From Aliiroseovarius pelagivivens (GTDB lineage Bacteria; Pseudomonadota; Alphaproteobacteria; Rhodobacterales; Rhodobacteraceae), in the NCBI RefSeq assembly GCF_900302485.1, contig NZ_OMOI01000002.1:558001-622000 (forward strand): DNA of 64,000 bases, given 5' to 3'. Position 1 is the first letter of the stretch; each line of letters begins with the position of its first letter. Below, in pieces: positions 17,269 to 26,614 of this stretch. The position numbers and the translations under genes were made by a program. Under the pieces are notes generated by a model that saw only the letters and a program-made list of their open reading frames with translations, did no database searches and had not been told where the DNA came from.

Positions 17269-18477
17269 TTACAGGTCTTCGCCAAACCCGAAGTTCTCGG
17301 TCACATAATCGATGTCTTTGTCGCCACGGCCCGACATGTTGATCAGGATCGACTTGCCCGGATGCTTCGGTGCTTCACGCATGGCGAAAGCCACGGCATG
17401 GGCGCTTTCCAGTGCCGGGATGATGCCTTCGGTGCGGCTGACGGTGAAGAATGCGTTCAGCGCTTCTTTGTCGTCACAGGCGGTATAGTTCGCCTTGCCG
17501 GTGCGGTGCAGGTGGGCGTGTTCCGGACCAACACCCGGATAGTCCAGACCCGAGGCAACCGTGTGCACGGGGGCAGGCTCGCCATTTTCGTCCTTCAGAA
17601 CCATGGTGCGGAAGCCGTGGATGTCGCCGTCTTCACCGAAGGTGATGGTCGCGGCGTGCTCGCCCAGTTTCGACGAGGTGCCCATGGGCTCGACGCCGTA
17701 AAGCTCGACATCATCATCGTCGATAAAGCCCGAGAACAGGCCCATCGCGTTCGAGCCACCGCCCACACAGGCGGCAACTATGTCAGGCAGACCACCGGTC
17801 ATTTCGAGGAACTGATCGCGTGCTTCGACACCAACGACGTGCTGGAAGTCACGAACCATCATCGGGAACGGGTGCGGACCCACGACCGAGCCGATGGCGA
17901 ACAGGGCACGGTCGGCTTGCTCCATGTAGCTGCCGAAACAGCTGTCGACGGCCTCTTTCAGCGATCGGCCACCAAAGCCCACGGGAACAACCTCGGCGCC
18001 CAGCAGTTTCATGCGGGTCACGTTGGGGGCTTCCTTGGCAATGTCGATCTCGCCCATGTGGATTTCACACTCCAGACCGAAATAGGCAGCCGCAGTCGCC
18101 AGCGCCACGCCGTGCTGGCCCGCGCCGGTTTCCGCCATCAGCTTTTTCTTACCCATGAACTTGGCCAGAAGACCTTCGCCCATGCAGTGGTTCAGCTTGT
18201 GCGCGCCAGTGTGGTTCAGGTCTTCGCGCTTGGCATAGATCTGGGCACCACCGCACTGTTCGGACAGGTTTTTCAGATAGGACACAGGGGTCGGACGGCC
18301 CTGGAAATGCTTGCGGATGTGGCGCAGCTCGGCGATGAAGTCGGCCGACTTCGAGATCCGGTCATAGGCTTCGCGGATTTCCTTGAAATGCGGTTCCAGC
18401 GGGGGCGGCAGCATTGCGCCTCCGTACTCGCCGAAGAAGCCGTCACGTGTCGGTGTGGATTTGAGATATGAAGCCAT
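17269..18477 (-). CDS. trpB: Tryptophan synthase beta-subunit paralogue, stand-alone
   Basis: A 402-residue PLP enzyme of the TrpB fold. Catalytic and cofactor residues are kept: Lys94 (GAHKLNH), Glu116 (AETGAGQHG), [10 protein letters not shown] for the phosphate, [14 protein letters not shown] and the SGRGDKD segment. The flanks differ from typical TrpB ([12 protein letters not shown] rather than [23 protein letters not shown]). No trpA, trpF or other trp gene is adjacent. It may make tryptophan from indole or act on another substrate. The ATG at 18477 gives the normal N terminus; the frame extends to 18537 without support. Confidence 0.75.
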   Translation of the reverse strand: MASYLKSTPTRDGFFGEYGGAMLPPPLEPHFKEIREAYDRISKSADFIAELRHIRKHFQGRPTPVSYLKNLSEQCGGAQIYAKREDLNHTGAHKLNHCMGEGLLAKFMGKKKLMAETGAGQHGVALATAAAYFGLECEIHMGEIDIAKEAPNVTRMKLLGAEVVPVGFGGRSLKEAVDSCFGSYMEQADRALFAIGSVVGPHPFPMMVRDFQHVVGVEARDQFLEMTGGLPDIVAACVGGGSNAMGLFSGFIDDDDVELYGVEPMGTSSKLGEHAATITFGEDGDIHGFRTMVLKDENGEPAPVHTVASGLDYPGVGPEHAHLHRTGKANYTACDDKEALNAFFTVSRTEGIIPALESAHAVAFAMREAPKHPGKSILINMSGRGDKDIDYVTENFGFGEDL

Positions 18478-18570
18478 GTCCTGTTGTCCCTCGTGTAATT
18501 TGTCCACGAGATGAGACAAGGAAACGGCGGGCGTCACAAGTCGAAAGTTGCGGTTTACAACGATTATCTA

Positions 18571-18607
18571 AAATAAAATTGCGGCCCCACAGATGCGAGG
18601 CCGCAAT
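18571..18607 (-). terminator. Terminator of the LysM-BON gene
   Basis: A 9-bp stem (ATTGCGGCC 18578-18586 with GGCCGCAAT 18599-18607), followed on the minus strand by TTTTATTTT. Confidence 0.85.
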
Positions 18608-18627
18608 CAAAGGTAATTCCAGCGAAA

Positions 18628-19047
18628 TCAGCCGGGAATGCGCAGGTTCTGGCCCGGATAGATCAGGTCAGGGTCTTTCAGCATCGGCTTGTTGGCTTCA
18701 AAGATCTCTTTATAGCGGGCGCCGTTGCCCAAGGTCTTCTCAGCGATCGCCCAAAGAGTGTCGCCCTTTTCAACGGTGTGGAAGGTCGGCTCGTTGTCCA
18801 GATCGGCTTCGACTTCGGCCACGCCTTCGACATTGCCGACGGCCAAGATGACCTTCTCGCGGTCTTCCGCGCTCAGGTTCTCGCCGCCTTTGACGGTGAC
18901 TTTCTCGCCATCGACCTGAATGTCCAGGCCCGACGTGTCGATGCCCAGATCAGCAACTTCCTTGTTCAGGGTGTCGGCGGATGCGGTTTCGTCTCCGCCA
19001 CCAAAAAGCGATTTGCCAGCGCCTTTTACAAAGTTCCAAAGACCCAT
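18628..19047 (-). CDS. BON and LysM domain protein (YgaU/Kbp-like)
   Basis: A 139-residue protein with a short N-terminal region (MGLWNFVKGAGKSLFGGG), a BON domain (about 35-90, GLDIQVDGEKVTVKG) and a C-terminal LysM domain (FHTVEKGDTLWAIAEKT...NLRIPG). The arrangement and length match E. coli YgaU/Kbp, a cytoplasmic potassium-binding protein; no signal peptide is seen here either. AAGGAGG precedes ATG 19047 at ideal spacing, so the much longer frame to 19521 is not the gene. It is divergent from the DUF2853 gene with 159 nt between them. Confidence 0.88.
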   Translation of the reverse strand: MGLWNFVKGAGKSLFGGGDETASADTLNKEVADLGIDTSGLDIQVDGEKVTVKGGENLSAEDREKVILAVGNVEGVAEVEADLDNEPTFHTVEKGDTLWAIAEKTLGNGARYKEIFEANKPMLKDPDLIYPGQNLRIPG

Positions 19048-19206
19048 TTTGTCCTCCTTGAGTAATGTATGTTGCCGGCATCCTGCGGCAGATAGGCGAA
19101 AAAACATAGGGGGAAAGCTGCGACAAACTTTTCCTTTGTGGAAATCCTGATTGGGCCTAGAGTTTCGAGGAATTGAATTGAACGTCCATAAAATTGGGAG
19201 ACACAG

Positions 19207-19548
19207 ATGGGAAAACGTGACGACTTGATCGCGAAATATGCAGATGACCTTAAGAACAAATGCGGCATGTCGCCGGATATGGATCTTTTGACCAAGGTGA
19301 CAATTGGCTGTGGCCCTGCAATCTATAATGACGATGCGTCGACTGTAGCCGCGACCCAAGAAAGCGAGCTTGAGACCGTCAAGAACAACTTCCTGATCAA
19401 GAAGCTTGGCCTTGCCGATGGTCCGCAACTGATGGACGCGATCAATGCCGTGATCGAAACCTACGGCCGCAGCGAGCGCAACAAGTACCGCGCCGTTGTG
19501 TACTACATGCTGGTAAAGCACTTCGGGAAAGAGGCCGTCTACGGCTGA
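19207..19548 (+). CDS. DUF2853 family protein
   Basis: A 113-residue, mostly helical cytoplasmic protein recognised as DUF2853 (LIAKYADDLKNKCG at the N terminus, YRAVVYYMLVKHFGKE at the C terminus). No enzymatic motif or membrane segment is seen. GGGAG lies about 5 nt before the ATG. It stands alone with its own terminator; its function is not known. Confidence 0.8.
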   Translation: MGKRDDLIAKYADDLKNKCGMSPDMDLLTKVTIGCGPAIYNDDASTVAATQESELETVKNNFLIKKLGLADGPQLMDAINAVIETYGRSERNKYRAVVYYMLVKHFGKEAVYG

Positions 19549-19572
19549 TCAGCCCAGACACCTGACCTTTTC

Positions 19573-19602
19573 AAAGCGCGGCCCTTTGGGTCGCGCTTTT
19601 TG
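19573..19602 (+). terminator. Terminator of the DUF2853 gene
   Basis: A 12-bp stem (19573-19584 with 19588-19599, one G-U), loop TTT, then a T-tract. Confidence 0.85.
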
Positions 19603-19637
19603 ATTCTTTAACGGAGTCTAAATGTAACTCTTTGCAA

Positions 19638-19766
19638 TTGAACGGTATTTTAGGGGCAATTCAATTGCACGATGCAGAAGCTTTCGATAGCTTCATCTAC
19701 GAAGATCAGGACGGTCGGACCTTAAATTCAGAGACACGTGCGGTGCTGAGGGAGCGCGTGGGGTGA
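19638..19766 (+). other. Possible small ORF or transcript between two terminators
   Basis: An open frame can be read from TTG 19638 (or TTG 19665) to TGA 19764-19766. It would encode about 42 residues, including HDAEAFDSFIYEDQDG. A strong terminator begins 2 nt after the stop, and the DUF2853 terminator lies upstream, so this would be its own unit. No convincing Shine-Dalgarno precedes either TTG. An ATG-TAA start-stop at 19622-19627 is preceded by GGAG. It may be the 3' remnant of a lost gene or a small RNA. Confidence 0.25.
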
Positions 19767-19767
19767 G

Positions 19768-19803
19768 GAAGGGGTCCGAGACGTCGGGCCCCTTCTTGTT
19801 TCT
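19768..19803 (+). terminator. Rho-independent terminator
   Basis: An 11-bp stem (GAAGGGGTCCG 19768-19778 with 19785-19795, one G-U pair), a 6-nt loop and a T-rich tail on the plus strand. The tail on the minus strand is poor, so it serves a rightward transcript better than the leftward DUF1761 gene. Confidence 0.7.
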
Positions 19804-20192
19804 TACATCACACCCAGAACCAGCCCGATGATGGTGCAGCCCCCAACGGCATAGCCCCCATCCATCCAGATCAGAGATTTTGACCGGTCGCTGAACATGA
19901 CATTGTTGATCATCCACGGGGCAACCACGAACAGTCCAAGGCCCAACCCGGCAATCAGACTTTTTCCAGCACCATCAACGCCCGCCATGCTGAACATGTG
20001 CCGCATCATCCCGGCGACAACAAGCGCCCCCAGAAAGGCCACGATATAGGGTTTTGGGTCGGATGCGTTCTGTGGTTTGCCCGCGTCATCCGTTTGGATC
20101 CCCGAGGCTTCAACCCACTGTTTTGACAGCGTCATGTACCAAACTGCGCCGAAAGCATAGCCCGCAATGGCAGCAACGATGACTTCCAACAT
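19803..20192 (-). CDS. DUF1761 family membrane protein
   Basis: A 129-residue protein with four predicted membrane helices, matching the DUF1761 pattern: an N-terminal helix ending FGAVWYMTLSKQW, then FLGALVVAGMMRHMF, SLIAGLGLGLFVVAPW and a final YAVGGCTIIGLVLGVM. AGGAGG is spaced 6-7 nt from the ATG. The function is unknown. It stands alone, followed leftward by a terminator. Confidence 0.8.
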   Translation of the reverse strand: MLEVIVAAIAGYAFGAVWYMTLSKQWVEASGIQTDDAGKPQNASDPKPYIVAFLGALVVAGMMRHMFSMAGVDGAGKSLIAGLGLGLFVVAPWMINNVMFSDRSKSLIWMDGGYAVGGCTIIGLVLGVM

Positions 20193-20245
20193 ATGATTTC
20201 CTCCTGTTCGACTGACCTTATGCGATCAGTCGGGCAGGGGGTTTG

Positions 20246-20662
20246 TCAAGCGTCGCCGGCAAGCTCTAACACGATGGCCCATTCGGCTTCGGTGACGGGT
20301 TGAACCGACAGGCGGGTGTTGTTGACCAGCACCATTTCGGCCAGACGCGGGTCGTCTTTGCACATGGCCAGCGTCACGGGCTTGGACAGCGCGCGCACCG
20401 CTTTGATGTCGACGCAATCCCAACGTTCGTCGTCGGTTGAGCTATCCTGATGGCTTTCAGCGATGACCTCGACGATGCCGACGATCTCTTTTTCCTTCTG
20501 CGAGTGGTAGAAGAAACCAAGATCGCCCACTTTCATCGTGCGCATATGATTGCGCGCCTGATAGTTGCGTACGCCGTCCCATTCCTCGCCCGCGTCACCC
20601 TTTGCGACCTGTTGGTCCCAGCTCCAGGTCGAGACTTCGGATTTGAACAGCCAGTACGCCAT
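20246..20662 (-). CDS. EVE domain protein
   Basis: A 138-residue single-domain protein of the EVE (PUA-like) family. It begins MAYWLFKSEVSTWSWD and has GVRNYQARNHMRTMKVGDLGFFYHS, the conserved face for binding modified bases. Some relatives bind methylated or otherwise modified nucleic acids, but the ligand here is not known. Its ATG overlaps the yciI stop in TAATG, so it is translated with yciI and gpsA. The longer frame to 20743 runs through yciI and is rejected. Confidence 0.88.
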   Translation of the reverse strand: MAYWLFKSEVSTWSWDQQVAKGDAGEEWDGVRNYQARNHMRTMKVGDLGFFYHSQKEKEIVGIVEVIAESHQDSSTDDERWDCVDIKAVRALSKPVTLAMCKDDPRLAEMVLVNNTRLSVQPVTEAEWAIVLELAGDA

Positions 20663-20934
20663 TAGCCGACCACCCGGTTCCACTGCTCGATGCGGACATC
20701 GGCAAACAGGCCGGCCTTGGCATAGGGGTCGCCGTCGGCCCACGCCTGTGCGGCGGCCATGTCGTCAACCTCCAGCACCAGAAGCGACCCGCACATCATG
20801 CCGTCGGCATCCAGAAACGGACCTGCCTGCGCAACCGCGCCGGTGTCCTTGATATAGGCCAGATGCGCATCGCGGTTGGCTTTGCGGGTTTCGATGGCAC
20901 CGGGTTTGTCAGTGCAGATCACAGCAACAAGCAT
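20662..20934 (-). CDS. YciI family protein
   Basis: A 90-residue YciI-like protein with a ferredoxin-like fold. The typical His-Asp pair is suggested by RDAHLAYIKD, and the FLDADG and GDPYAKAGLF segments are present. The family has no general assigned function. Its start directly abuts the gpsA stop and its stop overlaps the EVE gene start by one base. tsaD-gpsA-yciI-EVE is a continuous cotranscribed set. Confidence 0.85.
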   Translation of the reverse strand: MLVAVICTDKPGAIETRKANRDAHLAYIKDTGAVAQAGPFLDADGMMCGSLLVLEVDDMAAAQAWADGDPYAKAGLFADVRIEQWNRVVG

Positions 20935-21882
20935 TTATTCTTCCTTCAGGGGTCGGGACAAAAGGCTTTCGACAGCCTGTCCTATCGTTAATTGTTTGTC
21001 CAGCACGGCCACGACCATCTGGGCGATGGGCATTTCGATATTGGCGCTTTGGGCAAAGTTAGAGACTGCTTTGGCGGTTGCGCGCCCTTCCACGGTGGTG
21101 CCTTCCGGCAGGGGATCGCCGTGGCCAAGTGCCAGTCCGAAGCTATAGTTACGGGACTTTGCAGACGAACAGGTCAGCGTCAGATCTCCAAAGCCAGACA
21201 AGCCGGACAGCGTGTCAGAGTTCGCACCCTTTAGGGCCGCATAACGCTGCATTTCGGCATATCCACGGGTCATCAAGGCGGCGCGGGCGCTTTCGCCCAA
21301 GCCTGCGCCGATGGCGATGCCGCAAGCGATGGCGACGACATTCTTCAGGGCGCCCCCGATCTCGACCCCGATCAGGTCGCTGCTGCGATACAGGCGGATG
21401 TTTTTGGTGGACAGAGCGGCTTGCAGCGCCTCGCCGTCTTCGCAGGCCAAGGTCAGTGCGGTGGGCAGTCCGGCTGCGATATCCACCGCAAAGCTGGGGC
21501 CAGACAGGATCGCTGGCGTGGCCGAGGGGCAGCTGCGCTGAATGATCTCGGCCGGACCAAGTCCGGATTGCAGATCGACCCCTTTGCAGCACGCCACAAG
21601 CGTTTTGTCCTGAAATAGGGTCGCATTCTCGGCCAGAAACCCAGCCAGCTTTTGCATCGGAACAGCCAACAGAATGATGTCCGAGGTCTGTACATCTTCG
21701 ATCTTCTCCAGCACCGTAAGGCTGTCAGGAAAAGCAAAACCGGGCAGGCGGCGGGTGTTTTCGCGTGCAGATGCCATGTCGCCCGGATCGCGCGCCCACA
21801 GCCCGACTGCGCGGCCGTCCTGCGCCAGCGAGATCGCCAAAGCCGTACCGAATGCGCCTGCGCCCAGAACTGAAATGCTCAT
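20935..21882 (-). CDS. gpsA: Glycerol-3-phosphate dehydrogenase [NAD(P)+]
   Basis: A 315-residue cytosolic enzyme that reduces dihydroxyacetone phosphate to sn-glycerol 3-phosphate for phospholipid synthesis. The N-terminal dinucleotide motif [10 protein letters not shown], the [10 protein letters not shown] segment and the catalytic [15 protein letters not shown] are all present. The length is normal. Its start overlaps the tsaD stop by 4 nt. Confidence 0.95.
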   Translation of the reverse strand: MSISVLGAGAFGTALAISLAQDGRAVGLWARDPGDMASARENTRRLPGFAFPDSLTVLEKIEDVQTSDIILLAVPMQKLAGFLAENATLFQDKTLVACCKGVDLQSGLGPAEIIQRSCPSATPAILSGPSFAVDIAAGLPTALTLACEDGEALQAALSTKNIRLYRSSDLIGVEIGGALKNVVAIACGIAIGAGLGESARAALMTRGYAEMQRYAALKGANSDTLSGLSGFGDLTLTCSSAKSRNYSFGLALGHGDPLPEGTTVEGRATAKAVSNFAQSANIEMPIAQMVVAVLDKQLTIGQAVESLLSRPLKEE

Positions 21883-22985
21883 GCCTTTGCTCCCTTTTTC
21901 CCTGATCCCAACATTGCTGGCGCACGTTGGTCAAGCGGCCACCTTGGGCGCGCTTGCAAGGACATGTCATCTTGATGCCCAGCGCGGAACCGTTCGATCC
22001 CGGCCCAAGCAATCATCGCGGCGTTATCGGTGCACAGCGCCAGCGGAGGGGCTAGGAAAGCCGTGTCATGCTGCGCACAAACAGTCTCTAACGCGCCACG
22101 AATGGACATATTTGCCGCCACGCCCCCGGCTACGGCCAATGTGGGTTCGGCGGGGTTCAGAGATAGATATTCTTTCAGCGCACGGCGCGATTTCTCGGCC
22201 AGAACATCGCGCACGGCAGCTTGAAAACCGGCACACAGGTCAGCGCGGTCCTGCACCCTAAGCCCGCCATGTTCGGCCACCAGCCGGTCACGTTCGCGCA
22301 GAAGGGCAGTTTTTAGGCCAGAGAAGCTCATGTCGCAGCCCGGACGATCCATCAGGGGACGCGGGAACTTGAAGCGTTTGGGGTCGCCGTTCTTTGCCTC
22401 GGCCTCGACCGAGGGGCCGCCGGGTTGCGGCAGGCCAAGCAGCTTGGCGGTTTTGTCGAAGGCTTCGCCGGGTGCATCGTCGATGGTGCCGCCAAGGCGG
22501 CTGAATTCTTCCGGTCCCTTGGCGATCAAGAACTGGCAATGCCCGCCAGAGACCAGAAGCATCAGATAGGGAAACGCCGCCTGATCCGTCAGGCGCGGAG
22601 TCAGGGCGTGGCCCGCAAGGTGGTTCACACCGACCAAGGGTTTGCCCGATCCGATCGACAATCCCTTGGCGCACATGACGCCCGCCAGCACGCCCCCGAT
22701 CAGGCCGGGGCCCGCGGTGACGGCGATGGCGTCGACCTGAGAGAGTTCCATATTCGCCAGTGTTAGAGCCTGTTCGACGCAGCTATCCAGCTTTTCCGTA
22801 TGCGCGCGCGCAGCGATCTCGGGCACGACGCCACCGAAATCGGCGTGCAGCTCGGTCTGTCCAGCCACCACGGAGGACAGTACCTTGGGCGCTTGCCCGG
22901 GTATGTGGCGCACCACGGCCGCAGCCGTGTCGTCGCATGAACTTTCCAGCCCAAGAACGGAAAGGGGTTGATCAGAATTGGTCAT
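21879..22985 (-). CDS. tsaD: tRNA N6-adenosine threonylcarbamoyltransferase TsaD
   Basis: A 368-residue ASKHA-fold enzyme that transfers the threonylcarbamoyl group to A37 of ANN-reading tRNAs. The metal site is HLAGHAL (about residue 115). [12 protein letters not shown] at the N terminus, [18 protein letters not shown] and VAGGVAANM are the other family motifs. It is the first gene of the leftward tsaD-gpsA-yciI-EVE unit and is divergent from hemD across only 78 nt. TsaE is encoded separately at 8909-9403. Confidence 0.95.
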   Translation of the reverse strand: MTNSDQPLSVLGLESSCDDTAAAVVRHIPGQAPKVLSSVVAGQTELHADFGGVVPEIAARAHTEKLDSCVEQALTLANMELSQVDAIAVTAGPGLIGGVLAGVMCAKGLSIGSGKPLVGVNHLAGHALTPRLTDQAAFPYLMLLVSGGHCQFLIAKGPEEFSRLGGTIDDAPGEAFDKTAKLLGLPQPGGPSVEAEAKNGDPKRFKFPRPLMDRPGCDMSFSGLKTALLRERDRLVAEHGGLRVQDRADLCAGFQAAVRDVLAEKSRRALKEYLSLNPAEPTLAVAGGVAANMSIRGALETVCAQHDTAFLAPPLALCTDNAAMIAWAGIERFRAGHQDDMSLQARPRWPLDQRAPAMLGSGKKGAKA

Positions 22986-23063
22986 TGGTCATGCGATCTG
23001 TTGCGGTGGTGGGTCGGCTCGGGGTAACACCTAGACAGTTCGCAGACAATCCCGGCCACCCAT

Positions 23064-23759
23064 ATGCCCAAGTTCCCGATCCTTGTCCTGACGCGCCCAG
23101 AAGTGGCGGCGCACCGGTTCTTGACGCAGGTCGAGGCCGCGCTGGGCCGTGAGGTGCCACATGTGATCTCGCCCATTCTGAGGATCCAGCCGGTTGGAGC
23201 ATGGCCTGACCTGCCCGACGAGACTGATGTGATCCTGACCTCGGAACACGCGGTTCGCGGGGATTTGTCTGGCATTCCCGCCCATTGCGTCGGCGCGCGC
23301 ACCGCCGAGGCCGCAAGCGCGCAAGGGGCACAGGTTCAAACCATCGCGACAAACGCTGACGAGCTTTTGCAGTTGCTGGACGCGCGGCCGGCCACCTATG
23401 TGCACCTGTGCGGTTCACATAAAGCGGTCGACATTTCGGCCCGTTTGGCCGCATCGGGCCTGACCTGCCGCGATCATCAGGTCTATGCGCAGGTAGCACA
23501 GCCCCTGACCGAACACGCCCGGGCTGCATTGGAAGGGGAAGACCCCGCCCTGCTTCCCCTTTTTTCGCCGCGCTCTGCGCGTTTGGTTGGAGAAGCCATT
23601 GCGAAACCGGGCCCGCAACTCCACGTAATTAGTATGAGTGATGCGGTTGCAGCCGAATGGTGTGCGGCGGCGCGCGGACCTGCTGATGTGGTCGATGCGC
23701 CTACGGGTGAGGCGATGGTGAGCGGGATTGTCGCAGCGTTGGGCCGTCACGTTACTTGA
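23064..23759 (+). CDS. hemD: Uroporphyrinogen-III synthase
   Basis: A 231-residue protein of the HemD family, which closes hydroxymethylbilane to uroporphyrinogen III in haem and corrin synthesis. HemD sequences diverge strongly. The call rests on the N-terminal ILVLTRPEVAAHRF, VILTSEHAV, LLPLFSPRSA and MSDAVAAEW segments and on the neighbours mic60 and hemY. hemC is not in the 78-nt gap to tsaD, so it must lie elsewhere. No clear Shine-Dalgarno precedes the ATG. Confidence 0.82.
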   Translation: MPKFPILVLTRPEVAAHRFLTQVEAALGREVPHVISPILRIQPVGAWPDLPDETDVILTSEHAVRGDLSGIPAHCVGARTAEAASAQGAQVQTIATNADELLQLLDARPATYVHLCGSHKAVDISARLAASGLTCRDHQVYAQVAQPLTEHARAALEGEDPALLPLFSPRSARLVGEAIAKPGPQLHVISMSDAVAAEWCAAARGPADVVDAPTGEAMVSGIVAALGRHVT

Positions 23760-23834
23760 GCAGCATCAAGGCAAGCGGTAGGCTGTTCTACGCAGCTGCA
23801 GCATTTTAGAGTAAGATTCGAGGGGTTCTTTATA

Positions 23835-25121
23835 TTGGCCAAGTCTCCGAAAACAGCCAAGGCAAAGACGGAAGTGGTGGAAGACGCCGTTGTTGTCGAT
23901 GAAACCAAGCTGGACGAGGAACAGGAGAATACTCCTGACAATCCAACAGATGACGAGACCGGACCAGAGCCCGAACAGGATGAAGCTGTGGTAGCCGAAG
24001 GCGCGGATGGCGAAGACGGCGAAGATTTGCCGACAGAAGACGCCGACGCTGCAGATGCTCCTGAAGAGGCTCCCGAACAGGTTGAAGCCCCGGCAGAGCC
24101 GACCCCAACCCCCGTTTCAGAAGCCTCCAAGAAAAGCGGATCTGGTTTTGTACCGTTGCTTTTGGGTGGCGCGGTGGCTGCGGTGATCGGGTTTGGTGCT
24201 GCACGCTATCCCGATCAGTGGCCGTTTGCGCAGTCTGTAGAAGATCCGATGATCGCCGAAATGGCCGCGCTTCAGGACCGCATCGCAGGGCTGGAAAGCA
24301 GCACGGCGGCCCAAGGTGACAGCCTTCAGGCGTTGGCCGCGGACGACTCGTTGGATCGCCTTCGGGGCGAGACATCGGGCACGATGGATCAGCTGCGCAC
24401 GCAGATTGACGGGATGACCGCCAAGCTGGACGCGCTTGAGAACCGCATTCACACTGTTGAGAAACTGCCCCAAGGCTCGGGTATGGAAGCGGCGGCTGCC
24501 GCTGCTGCCGCGTATGAACGCGAATTGCAGCAAATGCGGCAGATGCTGGATACCGAGCTTGCCAATATTACCAGCCAGAAAGAAGATGCACAGACGCTGG
24601 AAGTCTCTGCCGCCGAAACCGCACGGGCAGCGGCTGCGCGTGCCGCGATGGCGCGGGTGCATGCAGCCCTTGAAACCGGCCAGCCCTTTGGGGATGCGCT
24701 GTTTGATCTAACCGAAAACGCGGGCCTTGCCGCACCGGACGCGCTGTCGTCCGTCGCTGCAGACGGTGTTGCCAGTCAACAGGCGCTTCAGTCCAGCTTC
24801 CCGGAAGCTGCGCGTGCGTCGCTGGAAGCTGCTATTCGCGCGGCAGTCGAAGCGGGCTCGATGGACCGGGTGTCTGCGTTCTTCCGCACGCAGCTGGGAA
24901 CGCGGTCTTTGGAGCCGAAAGAGGGCGACGATCCGGACGCTATCTTGTCGCGCGCTGAGGCTGCGCTGAAAGCTGGGGATGTGGACACGGCTTTGACGGA
25001 ATTGTCAGCCATGCCCGAAGCAGGACAACCTGCCTTGGCCGATTGGATTGCAAGCGCAACACAGCGCCGCGACGCTTTGGCGGCCGCGAGCGATCTGTCC
25101 CAGCAAATGAACACGAACTGA
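23835..25121 (+). CDS. Mic60/mitofilin-like inner membrane protein
   Basis: A 428-residue protein starting at TTG, with GAGGGG about 10 nt upstream and no usable ATG. Order of parts: a long acidic Pro/Glu-rich cytoplasmic segment (residues 1-98), one membrane helix (about 102-118, FVPLLLGGAVAAVIGFG), a coiled coil (about 135-255) and a helical C-terminal mitofilin-type domain (about 265-428). This is the architecture of alphaproteobacterial Mic60, relative of the mitochondrial crista-junction protein. It lies between hemD and hemY, a recurrent alphaproteobacterial arrangement. A membrane-shaping role is known for some relatives but is inferred here. Confidence 0.75.
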   Translation: MAKSPKTAKAKTEVVEDAVVVDETKLDEEQENTPDNPTDDETGPEPEQDEAVVAEGADGEDGEDLPTEDADAADAPEEAPEQVEAPAEPTPTPVSEASKKSGSGFVPLLLGGAVAAVIGFGAARYPDQWPFAQSVEDPMIAEMAALQDRIAGLESSTAAQGDSLQALAADDSLDRLRGETSGTMDQLRTQIDGMTAKLDALENRIHTVEKLPQGSGMEAAAAAAAAYERELQQMRQMLDTELANITSQKEDAQTLEVSAAETARAAAARAAMARVHAALETGQPFGDALFDLTENAGLAAPDALSSVAADGVASQQALQSSFPEAARASLEAAIRAAVEAGSMDRVSAFFRTQLGTRSLEPKEGDDPDAILSRAEAALKAGDVDTALTELSAMPEAGQPALADWIASATQRRDALAAASDLSQQMNTN

Positions 25122-25131
25122 GGATACGCCA

Positions 25132-26607
25132 ATGCTTTGGTCTTTGATTAAGATTGTCCTTTTCATCGCAGCGATTGCGCTTTTGACGTTTGGCGCTGGG
25201 ATCCTCATGGAAACTGATGGCGGCGTACGCATTGCCGTTGGCGGAACCGAGTTCAACATGGAGCCCCTACAGGCCGTGATTGCCGGGGTGCTTTTGGTCA
25301 TCGCGATTTGGCTAGCGCTGATCGTGTTTGGGCTGCTTGTCGCCTTCGTGCGCTTTGTGAACGGCGACGAAACCGCGATTTCACGCTATTTCGACCGCTC
25401 GCGCGAGCGCAAGGGGTACGAAGCACTGGCCGAAGGTATGATGGCGATCGCCTCGGGCGAAAGCTCGACCGCGATGTCGAAAGCCGCCCGGGCCGAGAAA
25501 TATCTACGCCGCCCGGAACTGACCAACCTTCTGACCGCGCAGGCGGCTGAAATGTCAGGCGACAAGCACAAGGCGGCGCAGGTCTATAAACGTCTTCTGA
25601 AAGACAATCGCACGCAGTTTGTGGGTGTGCGTGGGATCATGAAGCAGAAGCTGGAGGAGGGTGATACCGAGACCGCGATGAAGCTGGCCGAGAAAGCCTT
25701 TGCGTTGAAGCCGCGTCACACCGAAACGCAGGACGTGCTGCTGGGCCTTCAGGCGCAGAACAACGACTGGGCTGGTGCGCGCAAAACGCTGGGCGCCAAG
25801 CTGAAATACGGCGCCCTACCGCGCGATGTGCACAAGCGCCGCGATGCGGTTCTGGCCCTGTCAGAAGCCAAGGGCGTGATGAAAGAGGGCAACCCCGTCG
25901 AGGCGCGGCTTGCAGCCATTGAAGCCAACCGCCTGTCGCCTGATTTGGTGCCGGCTGCGGTGATGGCCGCGCGTGGCTATATTGCGGATGGCAAACCAAA
26001 ATATGCCTCGCGCGTGTTGGTCAAAGCGTGGTCGGCGCAACCCCATCCCGACCTGGCCTCTGCCTTTGCCGACATCGTCCCAGACGAAAGCCCGGCCGAG
26101 CGGATCAAGCGGTTCCGTGCGCTGACCAAGCATCAGGATGGTAACCCGGAAACCCGGATGCTGTTGTCCGAGCTGAACATCACGGCCGAAGACTATCCCG
26201 CTGCGCGCAAAGCGCTGGGCGATCTGCCCGACACGATGCCTACGCAACGTGCGCTGACGCTTTTGGCGGCGATTGAACGCGGCGAGGGCGCATCGGATCA
26301 CGATGTGCGTGCCGTTCTGGCGCGGGCCGTGACGGCGCCGCGTGGGCCGCAATGGGTTTGTGAAAGCTGCAACCATGTGCATGCCGCTTGGCTGCCGGTG
26401 TGCAACAACTGCGATGGGTTTGACACGCTGGCGTGGACATCTGCACCCGAAGCCGAGGGCGCCGTGCCGACCGGGACCGAGATGCTGCCCTTGGTGGTCG
26501 GCGATGCCCCTGTGGCCGAGGTTGAGGATGCGGAAGACGCCGGCGATGAGGCTGCCGTTTTGGACGGCGAAGTCGTTAAAGAAGCCGACGATAAACCCGC
26601 CGCATAG
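25132..26607 (+). CDS. hemY: HemY N-terminal domain / TPR protein
   Basis: A 491-residue protein with two N-terminal membrane helices (about 1-22 and 43-66), a HemY_N domain, then tetratricopeptide-like helices (about 130-400). A C-terminal zinc-ribbon-like region carries CESCNHVHAAW and CNNCDGF, similar to the rubredoxin-type module of LapB. It is 10 nt downstream of the mic60-like gene and doubtless cotranscribed. Its exact role in tetrapyrrole synthesis is unclear; the name is historical and this is not protoporphyrinogen oxidase. A perfect 11-bp hairpin follows the stop. Confidence 0.85.
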   Translation: MLWSLIKIVLFIAAIALLTFGAGILMETDGGVRIAVGGTEFNMEPLQAVIAGVLLVIAIWLALIVFGLLVAFVRFVNGDETAISRYFDRSRERKGYEALAEGMMAIASGESSTAMSKAARAEKYLRRPELTNLLTAQAAEMSGDKHKAAQVYKRLLKDNRTQFVGVRGIMKQKLEEGDTETAMKLAEKAFALKPRHTETQDVLLGLQAQNNDWAGARKTLGAKLKYGALPRDVHKRRDAVLALSEAKGVMKEGNPVEARLAAIEANRLSPDLVPAAVMAARGYIADGKPKYASRVLVKAWSAQPHPDLASAFADIVPDESPAERIKRFRALTKHQDGNPETRMLLSELNITAEDYPAARKALGDLPDTMPTQRALTLLAAIERGEGASDHDVRAVLARAVTAPRGPQWVCESCNHVHAAWLPVCNNCDGFDTLAWTSAPEAEGAVPTGTEMLPLVVGDAPVAEVEDAEDAGDEAAVLDGEVVKEADDKPAA

Positions 26608-26614
26608 TAATCAC

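Noticed and set aside
17254-18471. 405-codon open frame antisense to the trpB-like gene
   Set aside because: Same cause. The predicted protein has no recognisable domain, and the trpB-like reading has intact catalytic residues.
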